Assembly (NCBI GenBank): GCA_964017185.1
Contig: OZ024873.1
Location: forward strand, 46,734,760-46,798,759
DNA: 64,000 nt
Reading direction: 5' to 3'
Source: Rugalucina vietnamica
Taxonomy: Eukaryota; Mollusca; Bivalvia; Lucinida; Lucinidae
Positions 11,834 to 22,800 of the stretch are shown one piece after another. How positions within the stretch are numbered: position 1 is the stretch's first letter; each line of letters begins with the position of its first letter. The notes below the pieces were generated by a model. It saw only the letters and a list, made by a program, of their open reading frames with translations. It had not been told where the DNA came from and did no database searches. The position numbers and the translations under genes are program-made.

Positions 11834-12272
11834 GACATGGTGTTCTTGATATTTTCATTTTCCATAAAGGGTATCCATGCTTGTTTCATTTTCCAAAATG
11901 CATTACATGCATATGCAACACTGAGTTATTGTGATCTAACGGAAACGTGCCGCTAAGTTATGTTCATTGTTAAGTGATGTTTATATTGATACTAGTAATT
12001 ATTAGAAAAGAATAAAGTGAAAACATTTTTTTCTCTCTCTCTTTTTACAAATGAAGTCCCTTACACTGTTGACACGTCCGTAGGGTACAAAATAAACTGC
12101 ATTACCCAGACAATTTTCCTGTCTGTCATGTTCCTGTGTCTTTGCGATTTCAACACTACACTGTCATGACTGTCATGACACAAACTGATTCGGTCTGGTA
12201 CAGACGCTTACATGGTCAGACAAAGGGCCAAGCCACAATAGATATAATAAATACACATATTTAGAGACATAT

Positions 12273-12278
12273 TTTATT
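12273..12278 (-). promoter_or_regulatory. Candidate polyadenylation signal of the tetraspanin gene
   Basis: AATAAA on the minus strand (TTTATT on plus), about 480 nt beyond the tetraspanin stop codon; the intervening sequence would be its 3' UTR. Confidence 0.35.
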
Positions 12279-12761
12279 CAAAATAATTTAAAAGCTATTT
12301 AACAATATTTACAATATATCCATTTCACATGTATATTTATCAGGAATGGTTACCCATTGATGCTGGATTGACTGAAGTAGCCAATTATACTTTCACTTTT
12401 TTACAACTTTTGTTGCTAATTTCATGGCACAGCCTGTTTCTAATTCACCAGGAGATATAGATGAAAAATTGTTTCTTCGTCTTTTTTACCTTTTATTTAA
12501 AGAAGGCGTGCTTTTCAAGATACTTAATGTAGGCCCGCACATTATGGCAGCTAAAACGATGCTCGATATCACCGCATTCCTGGACATACTTTACATCGTG
12601 GCTTTTTTAGTTCTTATTTGTAAAAACCAATGCAAAGACATGCAAATGCAGAATGATGGACCATGTTTCAAAATAAACGGCCACTATCCTGATGTATGCC
12701 ATTTTGCGGCTGCTGTTTCACCACAGGTCAAGCAAAACGTCCCAGCACTGGCTGTTGTCAA

Positions 12762-14952
12762 TTAGTAGTAGTCGAGGTCTATCTTCCGACAGAAACACAC
12801 ACTGAACGCCAGGCCAAACAACTGAAATAATGAAGGAAAAAGGGACTAAGACAGTTTTTATTTAGAATGTGCAACTCATTGTCATGATGAAGGGGTTGGA
12901 TGCCTATCAGAAATAAATAAATCAGTTTATCATTGTCGGATTGAACAAAAGGTGATTCGTGTGTAAACTTTTGTAGCCCAATTTCTTTCACGCGTTTTTG
13001 CTTTGCGTAAAAATCTCTTTCAAAAAAAAAAAAAAAAAAAAAAAAAAATCCGAGACTAATCATAGATAATGGTAGCACTGACTTACCATGAGTACAACTG
13101 TTGCTATAGACGAGATTCCGATGATGATTGCATGGTCTTGGATGTAGTGGACTAGTTCATCATAACAACCCTATAAGAGAAAAAAAATGGCGGGCCATTT
13201 AACACTAGAATTAGCCACATGCATACCATTGACGTCAGTAAGAACTGATTCAGAGACATGCATTTTTCGCGTAACAGGTGAACGATTTAGGTTCATCCAA
13301 GGATTTAGATTCCATTCGTATGTCTCCTTGGAGAAAATCAAAATTTAGTACAAGAACTCCGCGGAGGTCGATATCGCACCTGCATCGGGCAAAGTCAACA
13401 GACCGTATAGTTCAAGGGCACCGGGTCAATGTGCGTGCTTGAAGGGCATGTCAAGGACAATTACTATGCAAGGTTTCAGATTCGCAGCTATCTCTGATAG
13501 AAAACCAAACTTTGACATAAAAATTTTCAAAGTCAGTGGACCGTGAAATGTAGGTCAAGGGCACCGGGTCAAGGTGCGTGCTAGAAGGGTATGTCAAGGA
13601 CAATTACTATGCAAGGTTTCAGACTTGCATCTACCTCTGATGTCGAGAAAACCAAACTTCGACGTAAAAATTATCTAAGTCAGTGGACCGTGAAATATAG
13701 GTCAAGGGCACCGGGTCAAGGTGCGTGCTTGAAGGGTATGTCAAGGACAATTATCATGCAAGGTTTCAGACTTGCAGCTATCTCTGATGTCGAGAATACC
13801 AAACTTCGACGTAAAAATTATCAAAGTCAGTGGACCGTGAAATATAGGTCAAGAGTACCGGGTTAAGGTGCGTGCTTGAAGGGTATGTCAAGGACAATTA
13901 GTATGCAAGGTTTCAGACTCGCAGCTATCTCTGATGTCGAGAAAACCAAACTTCGACGTAAATGTTGACAAAACTTTCAATTTCAGTGGACCGTGAAATA
14001 TAGTTCAAAGCCACCGGGTTAACTAAGGTACGTGCTTGAAGGGTATGTCAGGGACAATTACTATGCAAGGTTTCAGACTCGCAGCCATAGGGAACAATTG
14101 TCTTCACTAACACCATCGGCTATTATCGGATTTACGGAAATACCCGAGCGCTTACCTGTGAAATTACTGTTGAGCGATGTACACAATTGAATAGGAAAAC
14201 CATATAAAATGTTAAAAATGACACTTTTTCCGTTTTACGACAAAATTTTATAAGTTATGGTCATAATGTTTATAATATGCCATAAAATGTGGTATAAAAA
14301 TATACAAAATAAGTATTTGCCTTGTTTCTTCCTTTTGCGATTGAAAATCCTTCCATATTCGAAAGTTCGTCCATATTAATCTCATAGACTCAGTAGGAAT
14401 TTTGCGAAAAGGTGTAAGAAGTCATTTTAGCCTTAAATTTCATAAATTTGGGATTTTTTGCGAACTTTTTATAAGTTATCACCATTTAGAAAATTTTATA
14501 AGCTTTAATCTGATGTGTTTTATAATAAAATAAGTATTTTCAAAATTTCTTCCATTTGACTCAGAAGATGCAAAATTACGCGTTTCGCAACTACCATCCT
14601 GACTTACTCTATGAAATGCCTAAGTCCAAACCAAGAGGAGCAGCGTCGCTACCACTGTAACCAGCTGAGTCGGTTATTCAATAAAGAAATAAAGAAAGAA
14701 TGAAAGATCATGTTTAATTAAAGAAATTATTTTAATGAAAGGAGCCGAATTCAATGCAGAAATTAAAGGTTTGTACTCGCTATAGTGATTTGTTTTACTC
14801 AACAGCAGTTTAGCTGGAAGTGAGAACTTTATATCATTTAATATACCGCGACATACATGTTGACACCATGACAGACAACTTTTAACAGGTAGAAATCAAC
14901 TGCATGGAAATTGTACATATATTTAATCAGTGCGTGTTAGATTGCATAGTAT

Positions 14953-14995
<43 letters not shown>

Positions 14996-15015
14996 TGAGA
15001 AAGAAAGAAAGAAAG

Positions 15016-15109
<94 letters not shown>

Positions 15110-16826
15110 AACGATAATAAAATATGTTTCAAATCATGTTTAATTAAAGAACTTATTTTATGAATTGTGGAATTTAAAGATTTTGACTTACTAAATGCAT
15201 CTTTTTTAATAAAACTATTACCTCACAATGAGAACTTTTAACGCGAAATACATGTTAGATACCTTTTTATAGATTGAGAATTGAACATGTATTTATAAAT
15301 CAGCGTGAATGATTTTGCTATGTAGATAGTATACCTGTCCCAAACTCCGAGTTTTGTAAGAGCGTTATCATCTGTAGTCACAAACCGGCCTGGTTTGATG
15401 ACAGGCTGGTGAAAACATTAAGCAAGATTTTTTTTCATGTCGCGGCCAAACTGATTGTTCACACATTGAATCAGGTTGTCATTCTCAAATCAACTTGTGG
15501 CGCGTGTCTTAAATAAACATTCCCTGCAATAAAAGCTGGGGCCTGCGGCCGTATTACCTTGACGATAGGTGATTTTGACAAATTCAGCGTTTGGAATAGA
15601 GATGACATCTTGCGTATGTTTTTCTTCGTAAAATAAATGATCTATTTAGAGCTACATGTAGAAAAAAAAAAAGAAAAAAAGAAAAAGAAAATCGCTTTGA
15701 AAGAGGACTAGGTCCAACATTATATATTCTACGCAAGTACAGAAACTAGATGTACCCAAGACTTTGGATATGGTCTGAGTATATGGATAAGAAAACATGT
15801 TTCGATCAGCCTGCACACCATATCTGCTCCATAAACACGTACATACATATTGGCGAGTCTCCGAGATTGGCAATATAACAAAGCATTATTTCTAGGCGCA
15901 CAACGAAGGAAGCTAATTTTCACCTATAAAACTATGTATGTATGATAGATTATTTTTTTTATTACAAACAGTTTTTAGTCTGAAAAATAATGCGTCTAAA
16001 TTCCAATTTATTTTAAGACATGAGACTGTGTTTGTGCAAATCAACATATGTGTCAATAACTGCATCGAGGTGATAGACGCTTCAGTTTTGTCAAGTGACA
16101 ATTCACAACTAAAATTAACGACAATAGGCCATCGGACCGGTCCCTATTCACTCTCTTAACTCTTAAGATTAAGATTAGCCTGCACACTGAATCCCCGCAG
16201 GCAATTTGTACCTCTATCGTGCGATTCGTGCCTGATCATAAAAAATAAATTGCATAATTGCATCATGTTTTGTTTTCTTTCTTTCTTCCCATGCATACAA
16301 CGTTACTCTAGGGAATTAATGCGTCGTGCTCAAGGACAAAACACAGTATCTCTGATGTCGAGAAAACCAAACTTCGACGTAAATGTTGACGGACGGACGA
16401 ACACGCGAACGAACGGACGGACAGAAATTTGGACTCCTATATCGCACCCTGCTATAAGCAGGTGCGATAAAAAACATTATAAAAGAAAAGATTTGGTAAA
16501 GCTAGTGTGGCCTATGTCCAGAAGCTAGTTCCAGTATCTCTGATGTCGAGAAAACCAAACTTCGACGTAAATGTTGACGGACGGACGAACACGCGAACGA
16601 ACGGACGGACAGAAATTTGGACTCCTATATCGCACCCTGCTATAAGCAGGTGCGATAAAAAACATTATAAAAGAAAAGATTTGGTAAAGCTAGTGTGACC
16701 TATGTCCAGAAGCTAGTTCCATTTTAATACATGGTCAATTTTGCTCGTGGACCAGTTCTCGGTTGTTCAGATGCGTCATCAAGTACTGGACTATGGCTCG
16801 TATCCAAGACTCTGGTAAATTAGCAA

Positions 16827-16857
<31 letters not shown>

Positions 16858-19800
16858 CAACAAAAAAACAAAAAAAAAAAAAAAAAAAAAAAAATAGAAC
16901 GCAATGTTTGATTGTCAATCGCAAACCAGTGGAAATTCAAAACTTACGGCTGTGTAGAGTGCAGGGTTGGTCAACATATTGGCTGTCACTGGCGGGCCTC
17001 GGGTCGGTGGGCCGTCGAAATCCACAATACCGGTACACGTGTTGACGTTACCCTCGGGCCGGCAACAACTCTGAGGTACCAACGGTTTACCTGTGGACGA
17101 GCATGAAGTAGGAGACACATACATCAGAGTGTTCTTATGCCTGATTATGGGTGGGGATATAAGAAATAGACGGACTTCTTGTGTCTCCAGGAAAAGCTAT
17201 AAACTACTGACTGACCATCTGATTACTGGTTTACTGCTCAGAAGATCTGAGTCTGCCCAGGGAAAGAGGTTCAAGTCAAAACATCCATACGTAGAAGCCT
17301 TAGTAGTTTAGCCTACATTGGTGATTATTATTTTAAACACATTTTGGGTGTCATGACGGTAGAAGTCTCATAAAAAGGAGGTAACGTCTCGACATGATCA
17401 TAGCTGAAGACTGGGAGGCTAAGCCACTATTCAAACAAGCAGACAGATCGTAGCGAAATAAACTAGAAAAAGTGCCTTGAGAGGCACGTATACCCCCGGC
17501 TGGTAGCCCCCTCCCTACCCCCTACCCAAAGAACCCGGCACATGCTCACCCCTGAAATTGAACTTAAAATCCCCAATGAAAGACAGTACCCTTATCAATT
17601 ACATTTGAGAAATAAGCAGTGTAAAGCACTTTGCATACAAACATGGGGGAATGTAGTTTTAGAATGACAGATCTATTTTAGAGCAGTATACAGAGCTGAC
17701 GTGTATAATCAATCTAGGACATAATCACGGACATTGTGGGTCAGGTCCTCAGTCCTAGATTAAAATGAAAGTAGAATGTCATTCTTTAAAAAAAAAATGT
17801 CCTAGATCTTGACCTCGGGTCCCACCCCCACCCCCATGCATGGACTCTTTGGCCTAGCCCTAATGTGATACCTATATTGTAAGCATAAAACCTTTCTGAC
17901 ACATGGTTGTCAAGATATAGACATAGTATTACAGAATATTAATCTTGGTACCTATTGTATTTCATAAACGTGTCCTAGATTTTGACTTCCAGCCCCACCC
18001 CTAGAGTTTGGTGCCATAGAATTTAATTCAACCCTAAAGAATATATATGATGTAATCAGAATTACATTCCTATAAGTATTTGTTAAGATATGAACTAAGA
18101 GATGAAAAAACAGTATGTAAATAGCACATTTTCAAGGTGGCCTAGATTTTGAACTCTAGCCCCACACCCGAGCAAGGACCCTCGGGTACGAACTCATGGA
18201 AACAAAGCAAACCTTATAGGAAACTCAAGTCCAAATATGATTGGCCCATGAGATATACACCACCAGAGAAACTTCAATGAAAACTTTGACCCAAATTAAA
18301 GGTGACCTAGATTTTGACCTCTAGCCCCACCCCCGGGCATGAACCCAGGGTCCGAACTCGCGGAAACAAAGCAAACCCTATAGGGCACCTATGGTTGAAA
18401 TATGAATGGTTTCTGATCATTGGTTCATGAGATATACACCACCAGAGAAACTTTAACAAAAACTTTGACATAAATTCTACGAACATTCCGGAATTACGAA
18501 CGAACTAACGAACGAACGAACTAACGAACATACGAACGGAAAAGCGAAAACTATATACCCGTCGGCATAAATGCCGGGGGTATAATAAGAGGATAAAGAG
18601 GAGCTGAGAGAAGTATGGTTTGTAAAGCAGAATTACCTGTTGAGAAGCCTTCGTGCCAAGCTGACATTTTATATATTGCCCAGGATGTTGTGCTGTTAAT
18701 ACCGCCAGTTACTCCGCAACATTTTAACTGAAAGGATAAGAAAGATAGCATGCAGTCAGATAAAATGACCACGTAAGGATCACTTCTTTTCAAATAAGTG
18801 AATTAAAATTTGAAGAATACTGGATTAGATTATTCTTTACAGTTGAAATCGGCCATTTTCGAGCACACTGAAAACAAACCATCATGAAAACAGGTCCGTG
18901 CCATGAATACCCCCTTAAACCCCACTTTTATACAGCAAAACTGGGGTATGCAGGGGTATTCCTATTTTTTCTTATTTTTGCTCCAAAACATAGATTGTGG
19001 GTACACGTTAGAACCGTCTCGCCGAGGCGGTTCTAACGTGTACCCACAATCTATGTTTTGAGCAAAAATAAGAAAAAAATATCATTTTTTTTCTACTGAA
19101 AATTTTCAATTTTTAAAGCTCAAAAATCTCTGTTTATTGCACGGGCAAGTTTTCGTAATGCAGGCAAAGGGGCAAAACATTTTTCCACAGGTTGGTTATG
19201 TATTATTTTATCATGACCTGTACGGAAACCACATTAATGACCGCATATGATAAAATGAAGCATGTTCTTAGTTGACTGATGCAGTGCATAGTACATTGTA
19301 CCGTGTATTAGATATATTATCCAACAAAGCGCACATAAAAAGTTCTTGTTCTCAGACATTCTTTGAATAAAATTTACCAAACCCATATAAGCAGCAAATT
19401 ACTGGGTGGTTCCAATACCTGTTTTTGTAGAAAGTTCCACATGTCTGTGACCATTCTGTTGTCAGAATCTCCCAGATCTACACCATATTTCTTTATCAAG
19501 ATATCCTCCATTGAGTGAATTACATCAGTTGACATCTGAAAGCAGAATAGAGAAAATTGTAGAAAGTAAACGTTCCGTTTCTTGCGACCGTTTTAGAGTT
19601 GTTCTCTTCTTATTATTAATATTATTTTATTTATTTTGTTTATATTATTTTTTTTTCAGACAACACAACAGTTTCAGTTCTGTGGTGATTCTGGTCAGAG
19701 CTATTTAATCAAAACAAGTGTTTTACACGCTTAAATTCTTTACCCACCGTGCCAATGTGCCTGAAGATAACTGAATATTCAAACTATCTGTCTGGTCCAT

Positions 19801-22800
19801 CATACGTATTTCTAATGGAATGATACATTGCTCTTAAAAGAACCCCACTATTACCCCATTTTATTTGTGACGGATTTTTGAGATACAGAAAATTTCCTAA
19901 CCTTTTCTCTGAACACAAAGACCATGATAGCTGCAGCCACCTGGACCAGGACTAGAAGGGTGATGAATACAACAAACTGAAACAAAGACATGATAACAAA
20001 CTATAATATATATAAAAAAAGAAGACTGAAAAAGAAGATGATTTAAAAGGCATTGCCCTAAAATGAGTAAAAACATTTGAATTAGAACTCAAGTTTGCAT
20101 TTTAGTGCTATGTACGCTTTGAATGTGTGTGTGTGTGCGGGGGGGGGGGGGGTGATTGTGTGTGTTTTAAACAAAACTGTTCTTCTATTAAAATAAATCA
20201 ACGATTATATTTTAAATGCAGCAATATAAAACATGAAAGAAAGCACAGTGTATGTTGTCAACAAATCGTATTTACTTTACTTGTTTCAGTATTACTTTTA
20301 TACTATTTTGTATTGCAAAAGTGTACTATTGTCATCTTCAAACCGCTGCAAGAGCTCAAAGGCTGAACAATTCTACGACTTTCTCATTAAATTTTATGCT
20401 AGCACTTGAAAGTGATACAGATTTAGACGAGTGTATACAAGAGCATTTGGCGTTCATGCTTTTGCTTTAGAAAGAAATAAACATCAACAGAAAAACATGT
20501 TATACAATACCGTATAATGGTTTAATTAATACTCACGAATCCCAGCATGCATTTGCTCTCCCGGTGTGCACCACAACAACCACATATTGAGAGAATCACC
20601 AACAATGCACCGGTGCCAATGAGAACATATGCCGCCACTTGGTACAAGTCGTTCCCTAGGATTGAGGAGAGCTCCTTAGCACCGTAGTCTGAACCCAGGA
20701 CGTAGATACCTAGGCCAAGGATACCAGCTCCCGCTAACTGCAATATGCAAATAAGACTGATTAAGCTACAGTCACGCTGTCACGTTTCGAGGCCTACGTT
20801 TTACTACGTTTCCAAGTCCCACGTTTTGCCCTTAAAGGGAAACATTACTATTTAATTCCCGCATATGATTTTCATGAAACTTCCTATGCTTCAAGATAAT
20901 TGTATCCTTGGACTAAAATCGAAATAAAAGTGGGGAGTCACCGGCCTCGTTTCCATGGTATCACAACTTTTTGGATGTTTCTCGTGCATTTCAGAAAACC
21001 GAAGTCGTAGCGGACATGCGTTTTAATATATATGTTATTACTGCAAAAACAACTTAAACACACGATGAGTGTTATTTTCTTACATTTTGATACTATTTGC
21101 TCTTAAACTGAGGAGATTACATGCAAAATTATTTTTCCCGCCATCTTTTCAAACCTGGAAAAAGTACGTATTTTTGCGATATCTCTTAAACTACGCATAT
21201 GATTTTATTTAAATTACACCAACAGATAGGAAACGTGGTAACCATTTAAAAGTTCAAATAAAAATTGGTGGTCACCGGATTGCGTTGGAAGATATAGAGA
21301 AAAAACGTTCAGCATTCCCGCCTTTTTCGTTTTAACGCCAAACGTTGCACTGACGTCGCGTAGATCTATATTTATACGACGTCATCAACAGCGAAATAAA
21401 CGTTTTCACATATAATTAACCTTAAACACGAATTTGGGTATATCAATTGCCACAGAACATCTTTTAAAATAAAAATAAACAATATGTATACACGCTTTAG
21501 GACTTAATTATGCAGAAACAAACAGAATAATATTCTACAGCTTGCAACGTCATTGAGAAATCAAAACAAAATGACGTTAAAAACTACGCGTAACATGCAC
21601 ATACTAAACGCCGACGTTGCGCAAACAATGTGCTCATAAACAATAGTAATGTTTACCCTTAATTTGTCCGGTTTTGCAGGTTGTTAGGTTTCAGTACGTT
21701 TATAGCTACGTTTTGCGACGTTTTACTCCGTATCGCTACGTATTGTCCGGTTATCCAACGGCTTAGGGCCACAGTTTCACTAGGGATTGGTACGTTTAGC
21801 TACGTACTTACTACGTGCCGATACGTTTTCCTACGATTCAGTAGGTTTTATCAGGTTATTACTACGTAGCGTCCGGATAGTTCACTTGTACCCGTGACGT
21901 ATTTATTGGAATTATCGCACCAAAATTAATTAGTTGCATGATGACCACCAAGAGAGGATCCAAGAAAAGCTGCAGGGGTGGCAAATCTGCACGTGCACCG
22001 GGGCTGTTAAGTGCACTGCAAGATGACACAGAAGAGGTAACCTTTTTTCTCTATATTTTGTGACCTTTAAAAAAAAAACAAAAAAACAAAAAAAAACAAC
22101 AAAAAAAAAAAAAAAAAAACATCACAACCAAACTGTACACATTTAGTGCATCTTACTATTTGTTTCGAAATTGCACCCAATTCTTAATCCCATGCGTACT
22201 GGCCATGAACTTGAGCGTTCGATGATCGTATTGTTTGGAAATTTAACCGTAAGCTTTTGTGTCCTTAAGACGTATGGAATATATTCATATAAACGCCATG
22301 ATTCCATATCATATAAAATGTTTGGGAAATCAGCATTAACCTCTATTACGGCCCGTATGCGTAACCAAACGTAGTAATACTTAAGTCCAATTCGCATGCG
22401 CCAAAAATACACACGTGTAAATATACTCCGGTGTGCATATTTTACTCGGGGTAAGTAAATGGCGCATGCGAACGCAAATACACACCGGAGTATATTTACA
22501 TATGGGTAAAATTTACTCCTGGGTCTGACCAGATGCAAATTTTATTTTTACAAATACACACGTGTAAATTTACTATTATGTCCCATGCGAACGCAAAGTA
22601 AAATTTACCCATGAGTATTTTTATTTCAAGTCAATATTTTGCTTTTAGATAACTAATTTTTACATTTTTTGTTCATAACTGATATGACAGTTGCTGAAAC
22701 TGTGGACATTGTTGCTAAATAGGAGTTTATTGCCATTCATAACATTTTAGATCATAAGGAGTGCAAACAGCCACACTATTTCTTCATCATTCTTGGTTAG

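Larger units (their letters stand above)
7891..12272. other. Gene-free spacer between convergent copine-like and tetraspanin genes
   Basis: No exon is recognised. It contains a degenerate MITE D (8038-8212), a partial MITE E (11386-11578) and MITE F copy 2 (11594-11833). A block near 9010-9130 (GGTTGTTTTCCACATGGGATTTT) recurs in diverged form near 30265-30360, so it is a dispersed repeat. The rest is AT-rich with only short random frames. Both flanking genes end into this spacer. Confidence 0.55.

Noticed and set aside
12424-12765. 113-codon plus-strand frame with a hydrophobic stretch
   Set aside because: It overlaps the 3' UTR and last exon of the tetraspanin on the other strand and resembles no family.
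14923-15132. Phe/Leu/Ser-rich frame on the minus strand
   Set aside because: It is a translation of the (GAAA)n microsatellite.
22143-22538. 131-codon minus-strand frame
   Set aside because: It crosses the border of a nested MITE and is made largely of its inverted repeats.
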